64,000 nucleotides of DNA from Paramesorhizobium endophyticum. Lineage in GTDB: Bacteria > Pseudomonadota > Alphaproteobacteria > Rhizobiales > Rhizobiaceae. Positions 8,325 through 17,332 of the stretch are shown here, piece by piece (within the stretch, counting starts at the first letter, position 1; every line of letters begins with the position of its first letter). Made by a program: the position numbers and the translations under genes. Where the stretch lies: contig NZ_BMHH01000001.1 in assembly GCF_014640615.1 (NCBI RefSeq), forward strand, positions 427,866 to 491,865, written 5' to 3'. The notes under the pieces are model-generated. The model saw only the letters and a list, made by a program, of their open reading frames with translations. It had not been told where the DNA came from and ran no database searches.

Positions 8325-8707
8325 AGCTGCTGCTGGACACGCATCTTCTGCTTTGGGCGGCAGGCGAGCCCGAAAAACTGCCGTGGACCGCGCGCGCTGA
8401 AATCGAGAATGCCGAAAACGATCTTCTGTTCAGCGCGGCGAGCCTTTGGGAGATTTCGATCAAGCGCGGACTTGGCCGTGCGGACTTTACCGTCGATCCC
8501 CGTTTGCTGCGGCGGGGCCTGATCGACAACGGCTATCTCGAGCTTCCGATCACGAGCGAGCACGCCGTCGCGGTGGAAGGGCTCCCGCCCATTCACAAGG
8601 ATCCATTTGACCGGCTTCTTATTGCGCAATCAATCGTGGAAGGCATTCCGCTCATGACGGCTGATGAGATTGTCGCTCAATATCCCGCACCGATCCGCCG
8701 CATATAA
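8321..8707 (+). CDS. PIN-domain toxin, VapC family
   Basis: A 128-residue PIN-domain ribonuclease toxin, paired with the Phd-type antitoxin upstream. The acidic metal-binding residues typical of PIN nucleases are visible: D6 in LLLDTHLLLW, the glutamate in SAASLWEISIKRGLG, the aspartate in HKDPFDRLLIAQ, and a late aspartate in LMTADEIV. The fold is complete and shows no damage. The gene begins inside the antitoxin stop codon. The RNA target cannot be predicted from sequence. Confidence 0.92.
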   Translation: MKLLLDTHLLLWAAGEPEKLPWTARAEIENAENDLLFSAASLWEISIKRGLGRADFTVDPRLLRRGLIDNGYLELPITSEHAVAVEGLPPIHKDPFDRLLIAQSIVEGIPLMTADEIVAQYPAPIRRI

Positions 8708-8712
8708 ACGAG

Positions 8713-9504
8713 CTATCCGCTCGACGCGTTCTGCAGAAACTTCATAAGAAGCCGAGCAAGGCGTTGCGGCTGCTCGATGGGGCTGCCGTGGCCGCCGGGG
8801 ATTTCGACATATTTCGCGCCGAGGCTTTTGGCCAGCGCCTTTCCTTCCGTCGGGAGCGCCAGCACATCCTCGGCCGCCGAGACGACCAGGGCAGGCTCGC
8901 GCCATGGCTTGTTCCATGAACGGGCGTCGAACTTCATCAGCGCCGCCAATTGCCGCTCCTGATCCGCGGCCGATTGCGGAACGGGGTTTTGTTTAAGCGC
9001 GGTTTTGAAGGTCGCGATATTTTCCGGCTGGGCAAGCCAATCGCTTCCAGCCACCCAAGGCAGGGTGGCATCCACCAAAAGATCGAAATCGGCACCGGCC
9101 TTGCGCAAAGCCAACAGGTTTTCCAGCGCCATGAGCGCCGCCCGGCGAAAGACTGCCGCCGAGTTGAGAATAACGCAGCGCCCGCACAGTTCGGGGAACT
9201 GTACCAGCACTGTCTGGGCAATTGTCCCGCCCATGGACTGGCCAACGATGGCGGGGCGGTCTAGTTTTAAACGCTGGATCAATGCCGCCGTATCGACAGC
9301 CATGTCCGCAACGGTGAACGGCTTACCATCGTCCTTCGTCCGGCCAACGCCCCGGTTGTCGAAGGTGACGACCTGAAATTGATCGGCCAGATGGGGAACC
9401 ATCGCATCCCAGAACGTATGGTCGCAAGTGTATCCAGCGATCAGGACAATGGGAGGGCCGCTGCCATGCACTTCATAGTATATGTCAATATTACTGGGTT
9501 TCAT
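8713..9504 (-). CDS. Alpha/beta-fold hydrolase
   Basis: A 263-residue serine hydrolase of the alpha/beta fold. The oxyanion segment HGSGPPIVLIAGYT, the nucleophile elbow GQSMGG, an acid near AAEDVLALPTEG and the C-terminal histidine in GGHGSPIEQP make a full catalytic triad. The ATG at 9504 is preferred because GGAGG lies five to nine bases upstream; a TTG four codons earlier overlaps that site. Its stop converges on the PIN toxin, five bases away. The substrate is not predictable. The upstream DNA (about 9505-9600) is strikingly AT-rich. Confidence 0.85.
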   Translation of the reverse strand: MKPSNIDIYYEVHGSGPPIVLIAGYTCDHTFWDAMVPHLADQFQVVTFDNRGVGRTKDDGKPFTVADMAVDTAALIQRLKLDRPAIVGQSMGGTIAQTVLVQFPELCGRCVILNSAAVFRRAALMALENLLALRKAGADFDLLVDATLPWVAGSDWLAQPENIATFKTALKQNPVPQSAADQERQLAALMKFDARSWNKPWREPALVVSAAEDVLALPTEGKALAKSLGAKYVEIPGGHGSPIEQPQRLARLLMKFLQNASSG

Positions 9505-9600
9505 GATATCCTCCAAACATATTTCGCAAAATATTGCCGAAGAAAATATAACAGTTTCAAAATTATTATAGGGCGTTTAATATTTCAGTTTTAGTACGAA
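9505..9600. other. AT-rich intergenic patch
   Basis: About 95 bases of strongly AT-rich sequence interrupt GC-rich DNA between deoA and the alpha/beta hydrolase. It has runs such as AAATTATTATAGG and TTTAATATTTCAG. It probably contains the hydrolase promoter and may mark the edge of acquired DNA. No gene is visible in it. Confidence 0.5.
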
Positions 9601-9644
9601 CACCCAGCATGCCCCTCACCAATTGCGCGCCGCGCTCTAAAGGC

Positions 9645-10958
9645 CTACCCCGTAATCCGCCGCTTGACCGGGCGTACAGCGCGGGGGCGCAGCGGTACGA
9701 AGCCGTACGCGGCCTGAACGGCGCGAACCGCTGCTTCCGCTGATGCCTCATCGCGAGCATGGACGAGCGCGAGCGGGTCGCCCGCGTTCATTTCCGCGCC
9801 GATGGGCTGCAAGGCGGTGAGGCCGACGGCGTGGTCGACCGCATCCTGTGGCCGCGTGCGTCCGCCGCCCAATGCGACAACGGCGAGGCCCAGCGCACGG
9901 GTTTCGATGGAGCCGACAAAGCCCTTTTGCGGCGACGGCACTTCGCGGATGACCGGGGCGACGGGGAGGTAATGCGCAGGGCGGGAGACGAAATCACTCG
10001 GCCCGCCCAGGAGCGCCACCATGCGCCCGAAGGTTTCCGCGGCCCTGCCGCTTGTCAGCGCCGCACGTGCTTTCTGCGTCGCTTCGAGCGAAGTGGCCGC
10101 AAGCTTTGCGGTGACGAGCATTTCGGCGACTAGCGCCAGCGTCACCTCTTCCAGCCGCGCGTCGCGCCGGTCGCCGGTGAGGAAATCGACGGCGTTCTTC
10201 ACTTCCACCGCATTGCCGGCGGCTGATGCCAGCGGCTGGTTCATGTCGGTCAGGAGCGCGGATGTGGGCAGCCCCGCGCCATTGGCGACGGCGACGAGGC
10301 TTTCTGCCAAAGCGGTGGCATCGCGGCTCTTTTCCATGAAAGCGCCGTTGCCGCTCTTCACGTCGAGCACCAGCCCTTGCAGCCCGGCAGCGAGCTTCTT
10401 CGACAGGATGGAGGCGGTGATGAGCGGGATCGATTCCACCGTCGCCGTCACGTCGCGGATGGCGTAGAAGCGCTTGTCGGCGGGGGCGAGATTGGCGGTC
10501 TGGCCGATGATGGCGCAACCCGCCTCGCGCACCGTTTTTTCGAACAATGCCTTGTCCGGCTGACTGACATAGCCGGGGATCGAATCCATCTTGTCGAGCG
10601 TGCCGCCGGTGTGCCCTAAGCCGCGTCCGGAAATCATCGGCACATAGGCGCCGCAGGCGGCGACGATGGGCGCGAGCATCAGAGAAACATTGTCGCCGAC
10701 GCCGCCGGTCGAATGCTTGTCCACCACAGGGCCATTAAGCGAGGACCAGTCCAGCACGTCGCCGGAATCGCGCATGGCGAGCGTCAGCGCCACCGCCTCG
10801 TCACGGCTCATGCCGTTGAAGAAAACCGCCATGGCGAAGGCGGCGATTTGTCCTTCGCTGACCGCACCGGTCGCTATGCTGCGGGCAAAGAAGGCAATCT
10901 CCTGCGGGGGTAGGGTCCTGCCGTCGCGCTTGGCGCGGATGATCTCCTGCGGCAGCAT
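9645..10958 (-). CDS. deoA: Thymidine phosphorylase
   Basis: Phosphorolyses thymidine and deoxyuridine to the base and 2-deoxyribose 1-phosphate. The 437 residues match the family (about 440). It has the family signature in the [20 protein letters not shown] region, the phosphate-binding [13 protein letters not shown], and the pyrimidine-binding lysine region [11 protein letters not shown]. It is the last gene of the salvage operon and starts three bases after the deoC stop. No deoB is present in the window. Confidence 0.97.
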   Translation of the reverse strand: MLPQEIIRAKRDGRTLPPQEIAFFARSIATGAVSEGQIAAFAMAVFFNGMSRDEAVALTLAMRDSGDVLDWSSLNGPVVDKHSTGGVGDNVSLMLAPIVAACGAYVPMISGRGLGHTGGTLDKMDSIPGYVSQPDKALFEKTVREAGCAIIGQTANLAPADKRFYAIRDVTATVESIPLITASILSKKLAAGLQGLVLDVKSGNGAFMEKSRDATALAESLVAVANGAGLPTSALLTDMNQPLASAAGNAVEVKNAVDFLTGDRRDARLEEVTLALVAEMLVTAKLAATSLEATQKARAALTSGRAAETFGRMVALLGGPSDFVSRPAHYLPVAPVIREVPSPQKGFVGSIETRALGLAVVALGGGRTRPQDAVDHAVGLTALQPIGAEMNAGDPLALVHARDEASAEAAVRAVQAAYGFVPLRPRAVRPVKRRITG

Positions 10959-10961
10959 GGA

Positions 10962-11729
10962 TTAATAGCCTGAGGTCGAGGCGCTGCCGCTGCCGCCCAG
11001 GGCGGCGAGCACGTCATCGAGCAGCTTCGATGCGCCGAAACGGAAGGTCTCGGGCTTCACCCAACCTTCGCCCATGATCTCATCGGCGAAGTCGAGGTAT
11101 AGAGCGGCATCCTCCAGCGTGCGGATGCCGCCGGCGGGCTTGACCCCGGCGTCGCGGCCGGACTCACGGATCGCCTCCAGCATGATGCGCAGTGCGGCGG
11201 GCGTGGCATTGACCTCAACCTTGCCGGTGGAGGTCTTGATGAAATCCGCCCCCTCTTCCAGCGCCACTTCCGACGCCGTCTCGATCAGGGCTTCATCGGC
11301 GAGCTTACCTGTCTCGAGGATGATCTTTAGCTTCACCTTGCGGCCACAGAACTTCTTGACCGACCGGATCATCTGCCGGGAGATAGCCGCGCCATTGGCG
11401 GCGAAATCGCGGTAGGGCAGCACGAGGTCGATCTCGTCCGCCCCGTCCTTGATCGCCTGCTCCGTTTCGGCCACCACCTCGTCGATATCGGTGCCGCCAT
11501 GGGGGAAATTCACCACCGTCGCGACCCGCACACCGGTGCCGTGGAGCAGCGCCTTGCCCGTCTCGACAAAGCGCGGCCAGATGCAGATCGCCGCCGTGGA
11601 CCCATGCGGGGTGATCGCCCGGGCGCTCAGTTCCGCCACCGCCTGCGCGGTGGAATTCTCGTCCAGATCGGTCAGGTCGATCAGGGGCAGGACGCGAAGC
11701 GCCAGAGTTCTGCGGTCGGCTGCATTCAT
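10962..11729 (-). CDS. deoC: Deoxyribose-phosphate aldolase
   Basis: Cleaves 2-deoxyribose 5-phosphate to glyceraldehyde 3-phosphate and acetaldehyde. The Schiff-base lysine is in FIKTSTGK, and the proton-relay lysine is in GVKPAGGIRT. I chose the ATG at 11729 (255 residues) because GGGAGA lies just upstream. The ATG at 11750 lies at the edge of the palindromic repeat and has no ribosome binding site. The gene lies between punA and deoA. Confidence 0.95.
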   Translation of the reverse strand: MNAADRRTLALRVLPLIDLTDLDENSTAQAVAELSARAITPHGSTAAICIWPRFVETGKALLHGTGVRVATVVNFPHGGTDIDEVVAETEQAIKDGADEIDLVLPYRDFAANGAAISRQMIRSVKKFCGRKVKLKIILETGKLADEALIETASEVALEEGADFIKTSTGKVEVNATPAALRIMLEAIRESGRDAGVKPAGGIRTLEDAALYLDFADEIMGEGWVKPETFRFGASKLLDDVLAALGGSGSASTSGY

Positions 11730-11746
11730 GCTATGTCTCCCACTGA

Positions 11747-11789
11747 GCATGATCCCGAAAATTTGCTTAACGTTCGGATAAGATCATGC
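11747..11789. repeat. Palindromic repeat (family A), inverted, spanning the punA stop codon
   Basis: A copy in reverse orientation: GCATGATCCCGAAAA, a loop, TTCGGATAAGATCATGC. Its outer arm supplies the last codons and the TGA stop of punA (11784-11789), and it fills the spacer up to deoC. It is inside an operon, so the hairpin could act as an mRNA stability element. Confidence 0.85.
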
Positions 11790-12581
11790 GGCCAAAAAAT
11801 GTTCCAGAATCGTTTGCAGGCGCTTGCCCCCGATGGGCGCCATGTCCTTCGTTTCCTGATGCGACAGTTCGGCTCCCGTCATGCCCGCGCCGTAGTTGGT
11901 GATGACCGAACAGGCGGCGACACGCAAGGCCAGGAACCGTGCAAGAATCACCTCCGGCACGGTGGACATGCCGACCGCATCCGCGCCCAGCACTCGCGCC
12001 ATACGGATCTCGGCCGGGGTCTCGAAGGAGGGGCCGGAGAACCACATATAGACGCCCCTCGAAAGCGCCTCGCCCGCTTTGGCGGCGGCTGTCTCGAGGG
12101 CGTGTTTCAGTTCGGTATCATAGGCAGATGTCATGCCGACGAAACGCGCATCCGAGGGCTCGCCGATCAGCGGGTTCATGCCGGAATAGTTGATGTGATC
12201 GTCGATCAGCATGACGCTGCCGGGAGCGAGGTCCTCCCGCACGGAACCGGCGGCATTGGTGAGGATCAGCGTTTCGACGCCGAGGCTTTTCAGCGTCTCC
12301 AGGGCCGGGCGCATGATGGCGGGGTTGCCGTGTTCGTAATAATGGGCGCGGCCCGCGAGGATGATGACCGGCTTGCCGGATACCCTCCCCGCTACCAGTT
12401 CTCCCGCATGGCCTGAAACTCCGCTTGCCGGAAAGCCGGGAAGGTCCGCGTATGGTAAGCGCACGGCATCTTCCACCACGTCCACCAGAGGGCCAAGCCC
12501 CGAGCCCAGCACGATGGCGAGTGTGGGCGCGAGTTTCGCTTCTGTAAACCTCGCGGCGATGCGGCTGGCGGCTTCGTTCAT
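11784..12581 (-). CDS. punA: Purine-nucleoside phosphorylase
   Basis: A trimeric class II purine-nucleoside phosphorylase that releases bases from inosine and guanosine. The 265 residues fit. The phosphate-binding LGSGLGP (about residues 25-31), the purine-site segment YMWFSGPSFETPAE and GADAVGMSTVPE are all present, as is the specificity asparagine in ITNYGAGM. It lies between cdd and deoC in the salvage operon. Its final codons come from a copy of the dispersed palindromic repeat. Confidence 0.95.
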   Translation of the reverse strand: MNEAASRIAARFTEAKLAPTLAIVLGSGLGPLVDVVEDAVRLPYADLPGFPASGVSGHAGELVAGRVSGKPVIILAGRAHYYEHGNPAIMRPALETLKSLGVETLILTNAAGSVREDLAPGSVMLIDDHINYSGMNPLIGEPSDARFVGMTSAYDTELKHALETAAAKAGEALSRGVYMWFSGPSFETPAEIRMARVLGADAVGMSTVPEVILARFLALRVAACSVITNYGAGMTGAELSHQETKDMAPIGGKRLQTILEHFLAA

Positions 12582-12586
12582 CTATC

Positions 12587-12982
12587 TTATCCCCCGATCA
12601 CATCCGTCTTGAAACCGCGCGGCAGCAAATCCCCCAGCCGTACGGTTTCCACCACGCCGCTGTTATCGCACAGATGCAGCGGCGTGTCCGGCCCGGCGAA
12701 TTCGGCAAGACGCTGGCGGCAGCCGCCGCAGGGCGAACATTTCTCCAGCTTCTCGGCGACGACGAGGATTTCGGATATCTCGCCGCCCCCTCCCATGACG
12801 AAGTGCGAGAGCGCGGTCGTCTCCGCGCACCAGCCTTCCGGGAAGGAAATCACCTCGACATTGCAGCCGGAATAGATGCGCCCATCCTTCGTACGCAATG
12901 CCGCTCCAACAGGAAATTTCGAATAGGGCGCATGGCATTTCTGCATTGCGGCATAGGCGGCATCGAACAGATCGCTAGACAT
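12587..12982 (-). CDS. cdd: Cytidine deaminase
   Basis: A zinc enzyme that deaminates cytidine and deoxycytidine. The 131-residue homotetrameric form is indicated. The zinc and catalytic motifs are CAETTAL and PCGGCRQ, and CNVEVISFPEGWCAE carries the substrate-binding residues. The ATG at 12982 is two bases after the stop of the upstream permease gene, and AAGGAA inside that gene's end serves as ribosome binding site. The frame remains open further upstream, but only as a shadow of the permease. Confidence 0.96.
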   Translation of the reverse strand: MSSDLFDAAYAAMQKCHAPYSKFPVGAALRTKDGRIYSGCNVEVISFPEGWCAETTALSHFVMGGGGEISEILVVAEKLEKCSPCGGCRQRLAEFAGPDTPLHLCDNSGVVETVRLGDLLPRGFKTDVIGG

Positions 12983-12984
12983 GA

Positions 12985-13956
12985 TTATCGTTCCTTCACA
13001 TAGGGCACGCCGCCGGCTCTGGGCGGGATGGCCTTGCCGATGAAGCCCGCCAGCAGCACCACGGTCAGCACATAAGGCAGCGCCTGCATGAACTGCGCCG
13101 GAACATGGCCGATGAGGGGCAGCGGGCTGCCCTGCATGCGGATCGCCAGCGCGTCGAGGAAGCCGAAGAGGAGGCAGGCGAACATGGCATTGACCGGTCG
13201 CCATTTGGCGAAGATCAGCGCGGCGAGCGCGATATAGCCCTTGCCCGCCGTCATGTCCTTGACGAAGCCAGCGCCCTGCGCCTGCGCCAGATAAGAGCCC
13301 GCGAGGCCGCAGAGAATGCCGCAGCAGATCACCGCGCGATAGCGCAGCCATGGCACGGAGATGCCCGCCGTATCCACCGCCGCCGGGTTCTCACCCACCG
13401 CCCTCAGGCGGAGGCCAAAGCGCGTGCGGTAAAGCACCCACCAGGTGAACGGCACCATCAGGAAGGCGAGATAGGTCAAAAGCGAATGGCCGGACAGAAG
13501 CTCGAAATAGACATAGCCGATAACAGGTACGTCTTTCAGCGCCTCAGCGCCCGGCAATTGCAGCGCGCCGAAACGCGCCTCGGCCGGCAGTGCAGGCGTG
13601 CGACCGCCCTGCCGGAACCATGCCTGCCCGAGGATGACCGTCGTGCCCGCCGCGATGAAATTGATGGCGACGCCGGAGACGATCTGGTTGCCGCGATGGG
13701 TGATCGAGGCGAAGCCATGCACGAGGCCCAGCAGCACCGAGACGAGGATTGCGGCAAGCAAGCCCGTATAGGCCGAGCCGGTGATATAGGCGACCGTTCC
13801 GGCGGCGAAGGCGCCTGCCAGCATCTTGCCCTCAAGGCCGATGTCAAAAATGCCCGCACGCTCGGAATAAAGCCCGGCGAGGCAGGCGAAGAGCAGCGGC
13901 ACGGTCAGGCGGACGGTGGAATCCAGGAGCTGGATGAGCGTGACGTAAGCGTCCAT
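12985..13956 (-). CDS. Nucleoside ABC transporter permease (second)
   Basis: An inner-membrane permease of the branched-chain-amino-acid/BMP family (YufQ/NupQ-like), 323 residues with about eight hydrophobic segments. The family segment ERAGIFDIGLEGKMLAGAF is near the N-terminus, and GKGYIALAALIFAKWRP near the C-terminus faces the ATPase. The ATG at 13956 overlaps the stop of the preceding permease as TGATG; a TTG three bases earlier is less likely. With the other permease and the ATPase it should import nucleosides for the enzymes encoded downstream. Confidence 0.9.
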   Translation of the reverse strand: MDAYVTLIQLLDSTVRLTVPLLFACLAGLYSERAGIFDIGLEGKMLAGAFAAGTVAYITGSAYTGLLAAILVSVLLGLVHGFASITHRGNQIVSGVAINFIAAGTTVILGQAWFRQGGRTPALPAEARFGALQLPGAEALKDVPVIGYVYFELLSGHSLLTYLAFLMVPFTWWVLYRTRFGLRLRAVGENPAAVDTAGISVPWLRYRAVICCGILCGLAGSYLAQAQGAGFVKDMTAGKGYIALAALIFAKWRPVNAMFACLLFGFLDALAIRMQGSPLPLIGHVPAQFMQALPYVLTVVLLAGFIGKAIPPRAGGVPYVKER

Positions 13957-15098
13957 CAATGGCTCTCCCCCGTGGCGATGGGCGCGGCGCGTAAAGCCGA
14001 GCCGCCGATGCGTCCGAACAGCCGCTGGATGGCGGGGCGGAACATATGCTCGAGCGCTCCCGCAAAGAGGATCACCAGCCCTTGGATGATGACGATCATG
14101 TCGCGCGAGATGTTGGGCATGTCGAAGGCGATTTCCGCGCCGCCCTGATAGAGCATGCCGAACAGGATGGCGGCAAGGACGATGCCGACCGGATGCGACC
14201 GCCCCATCAGCGCCACGGCGATGCCGACGAAGCCCGCGCCGGAGACGAAATCGAGCTGCATGCGATGCTGAGCGCCCATGACCGGGTTCAATGCCATCAT
14301 ACCCGCCAGCGCGCCCGATATCATCATGGTGATGACGATGATCTTCGCCTGGCTGATACCGGCATAATCGGCTGCGCGAGGGCTGAAGCCCATGGTGCGA
14401 ATTTCATAGCCGAGCCTAGTGCGCCAGATCAGCACCCAGACGAGAAAGGCCGAGAGCAGCGCCAGCAGGAAGGAAACGTTGAACGGCGCGGAGCGCACCT
14501 GGAGGCCGAAGATCTGGAGCAGCCAGCCCAGCTGCGGCAATTGCCCGCCGGGGCCGAAGACGGCGGTTTCGGGCGCCTGGGATGCCGCCGGTTTCAGCGC
14601 GCCGACCAGCAGATAGACCATGAGGCTGGCGGCGATGAAATTGAACATGATCGTCGTGATGACGATATGCGAGCCGCGCCGCGCCTGCAGCCATGCCGGG
14701 ATCAGCGCCCAGAGCGCGCCGGCCAGAGCCGCGCCCAGGATGGCGAGCGGAAAGGTCAGCCACCAGGGCAGCATATTTCCGAAGGCGAGGCAGACGAGCG
14801 AAACGCCGAGGCCGCCAATATAGGCCTGCCCCTCGCCGCCGATATTGAACAGGCCGCAATGGAAGGCGACCGCCACGCAAAGGCCGGTGAAGATGAAATT
14901 GGTCGCATAGTAGAGCGTGTAGCCGATGCCCTCGCCCGAGCCGAACGCGCCCTTGACCATCAGCGCCGCCGCCTGCAGCGGGTTCTCCCCGACGAGCAGC
15001 ACGACAAGCCCGGCGACGAGAAAGGCGACCGTCAGGTTGATGAGCGGAATTAGCCCGTAATCCGCCCAGGCGGGGAGTTTGGCAAAGGGTTGGCTCAT
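13956..15098 (-). CDS. Nucleoside ABC transporter permease (first)
   Basis: An inner-membrane permease, YufP/NupP-like, 380 residues. It has the family segments FNIGGEGQAYIGGLG and GFVGIAVALMGRSHPVG, with about nine hydrophobic stretches. The ATG at 15098 overlaps the stop of the isochorismatase-like gene in ATGA; the frame upstream of it is antisense-free shadow sequence. It forms the channel with the following permease. Confidence 0.9.
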   Translation of the reverse strand: MSQPFAKLPAWADYGLIPLINLTVAFLVAGLVVLLVGENPLQAAALMVKGAFGSGEGIGYTLYYATNFIFTGLCVAVAFHCGLFNIGGEGQAYIGGLGVSLVCLAFGNMLPWWLTFPLAILGAALAGALWALIPAWLQARRGSHIVITTIMFNFIAASLMVYLLVGALKPAASQAPETAVFGPGGQLPQLGWLLQIFGLQVRSAPFNVSFLLALLSAFLVWVLIWRTRLGYEIRTMGFSPRAADYAGISQAKIIVITMMISGALAGMMALNPVMGAQHRMQLDFVSGAGFVGIAVALMGRSHPVGIVLAAILFGMLYQGGAEIAFDMPNISRDMIVIIQGLVILFAGALEHMFRPAIQRLFGRIGGSALRAAPIATGESH

Positions 15099-15649
15099 GG
15101 CAGCGCCTCGATGATGGCTTGCGCGGTGGAGATGCGGGCATACTCGCCATCGAGAATGGAGAGCGTCAGCGCGTGGACCTCCTCCGCCGTCCATGTTCGG
15201 CCGTTACGGTCCTTGCGGTCGATACTCGCCACCGCGTCCTCAGCAATGGTGACCTCAAAGCCAAGATTTGCGGCCATGCGCACCGTGGCGTCGACGGAGT
15301 TTTCGAGGAGAACGCCCGCAACGACCAGGCGGCCGACCTGCAATTCGTCGAGCACGTCCATCAAATCCGTGCCGACGAAGGCGTTGTTGGTGCGCTTGTC
15401 CACGACAGGCTCGCCCATCTGCGGCGCGACTTCCGCCTTGAATTCATTGCCATCGGTGCCGGGGCGATAGGGCGAGTCCGGAACGGTGGAATCATGACGG
15501 ATGTGAATCACCGGCAGGCGGCGCTCGCGCCAGGCGGCGATCAGGCGCGCCATGGCGGCTTCCGCTTCGGGCTGGCCGCGCCGGCCCCATTTGGGATCAT
15601 CGATCGCCTTCTGCACGTCGATGATGATGAGTGCCTGTGTCTGCGTCAT
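15095..15649 (-). CDS. Isochorismatase-like hydrolase lacking the catalytic cysteine
   Basis: A 184-residue protein of the isochorismatase-like (cysteine hydrolase) superfamily. The triad aspartate (D11, in IIIDVQ) and lysine (K85, in VDKRTNNAF) are present. The nucleophile position reads AGVLLENSVDATVRMA, so serine 118 stands where the family has cysteine. It is embedded in the nucleoside transport operon with a TAATG overlap upstream and ATGA downstream, so it is certainly co-expressed. Either the chemistry differs, as in EntB-type isochorismatases that lack the cysteine, or it is a binding protein. A link to nucleoside use is inferred from position only. Confidence 0.85.
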   Translation of the reverse strand: MTQTQALIIIDVQKAIDDPKWGRRGQPEAEAAMARLIAAWRERRLPVIHIRHDSTVPDSPYRPGTDGNEFKAEVAPQMGEPVVDKRTNNAFVGTDLMDVLDELQVGRLVVAGVLLENSVDATVRMAANLGFEVTIAEDAVASIDRKDRNGRTWTAEEVHALTLSILDGEYARISTAQAIIEALP

Positions 15650-17193
15650 TACTCAGCCGCTTTCTTGTTTTCCACGCCCGCCATCAGCAGGCCGATTTCG
15701 CCTTCGCTTGCCTCCGGTCCGCATTCACCGACGACGCGGCCCGCGAACATCACCAGGATGCGGTCGGAAAGCGAACGGATCTCGTCGAGCTCGACGGAAA
15801 CGAGCAGCACCGCCTTGCCCGCGTCGCGCATCTCGATGATACGGCGGTGGATGAACTCGATGGCGCCGACATCGACGCCGCGCGTCGGCTGCGCGACGAT
15901 CAGGACGGGTGGGTCGCGCTCGATCTCACGGGCAAGCACGATCTTTTGCTGGTTGCCGCCGGAGAAATTGGCGGTCTTGAGCCGTGTGTCGGCGGGGCGG
16001 ATATCGTATTGGCCAATCTTCGCCGCTGCATCCGCGCGGATCGCCTCGATGTTGAGGAACGGCCCTTTCAGATAGCGCGGGTCGTCGTGATAGCCCAGAA
16101 TAGCGTTCTCGCTTTCCTCGAAGGGAAGCACCAGGCCCATATGATGGCGATCTTCAGGAACATGGGCGAGCCCGCGACGCCGGAGCTCGGCGGGATTGGC
16201 CTTGCCGGTGACATCGACCGGCTGGCCGTCGAGCAGGACCTTGCCCGAAACCGCGCGGCGGATGCCGGCAATCGCCTCGATCAGTTCCGACTGACCATTG
16301 CCCGCAACGCCGGCTATGCCGACGATCTCGCCCGCGCGCACATTGAAGGAAACATTCTCGACGGCGAGGCTGTCCCGGTTGTCGCGGACGCTCAGATTTT
16401 CGACGGCGAGCTTGACCGCGCCGGGCTTCGCCTCCGCCTTGTTGACGCGCAGGAGCACGCGCCGCCCGACCATTAGTTCGGCGAGTTCCTCGACGCTCGC
16501 CTGCGCCGTCGGGAGCGTGGCGACAATCTCGCCGCGCCGCATGACTGAAACATTGTCCGTGACGGCCTTGATCTCGCGCAACTTATGCGTGATGAGAACG
16601 ATGGTTTTCCCCTGCTCCTTCAGCTGCTTCAAGATGCGGAAGAGATGATCGGCCTCGGCAGGCGTCAGCACGCCGGTCGGCTCGTCAAGGATCAATATGT
16701 CCGCGCCGCGATAGAGCGCCTTCAGAATTTCCACCCGCTGCTGCAGCCCAAGCGGCAAATCCTCGATCAGCGCGTCGGGGTCCACCTCGAGGCCATATTC
16801 CTGCTCCAGCCGCCGCAGCTCTGCGCGCACCTTGGCAATGCCCTTGGCCAGCAGCGGCGCGCCCTCGACGCCGAGCATGACATTTTCCAGCACGGTGAAA
16901 TTCTCCACCAGCATGAAATGCTGATGCACCATACCGATGCCCGCTGCGATGGCCGCATTGGGATCGGTGATCGCGACCTTTTTGCCGTTGACGCGGATCT
17001 CGCCACGGTCGGCCTGGTAGAAGCCGTAGAGGATCGACATCAGCGTCGACTTACCCGCGCCATTCTCGCCGATGATGCCGTGAACGGTGCCGCGTTCGAT
17101 GCGCAGATGAATATCGCGGTTGGCATGAACCAACCCGAAGCGCTTGTCGATGCCGATGAGTTCGATTGCAGCTTCCGCCATTTCCCCATCCAT
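15649..17193 (-). CDS. Nucleoside ABC transporter ATP-binding protein (two NBDs)
   Basis: A 514-residue tandem ATPase, YufO/NupO-like. NBD1 has Walker A GENGAGKST, signature LPLGLQQRVEILKAL and Walker B LILDEPT. NBD2 has the degenerate Walker A GVAGNGQSEL, signature FSGGNQQKIVLAREI and a VIVAQPTRG Walker B, the usual pattern for this family. It is the first gene of the transport and salvage operon. A second ATG four codons in is an equally possible start, and neither has a strong ribosome binding site. Confidence 0.93.
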   Translation of the reverse strand: MDGEMAEAAIELIGIDKRFGLVHANRDIHLRIERGTVHGIIGENGAGKSTLMSILYGFYQADRGEIRVNGKKVAITDPNAAIAAGIGMVHQHFMLVENFTVLENVMLGVEGAPLLAKGIAKVRAELRRLEQEYGLEVDPDALIEDLPLGLQQRVEILKALYRGADILILDEPTGVLTPAEADHLFRILKQLKEQGKTIVLITHKLREIKAVTDNVSVMRRGEIVATLPTAQASVEELAELMVGRRVLLRVNKAEAKPGAVKLAVENLSVRDNRDSLAVENVSFNVRAGEIVGIAGVAGNGQSELIEAIAGIRRAVSGKVLLDGQPVDVTGKANPAELRRRGLAHVPEDRHHMGLVLPFEESENAILGYHDDPRYLKGPFLNIEAIRADAAAKIGQYDIRPADTRLKTANFSGGNQQKIVLAREIERDPPVLIVAQPTRGVDVGAIEFIHRRIIEMRDAGKAVLLVSVELDEIRSLSDRILVMFAGRVVGECGPEASEGEIGLLMAGVENKKAAE

Positions 17194-17332
17194 GGGTAAC
17201 TTTTGAACAGGGCTGCATCATCCAAGGATACGGCCCGTGTCAACATTAAAGACTCCTGAAAACCGTACAAGCGGTGGATTCACAGGGCCGTCTCTGGCAG
17301 AGTCGGTCCTTGACGATGCGACAGGAGCGATG

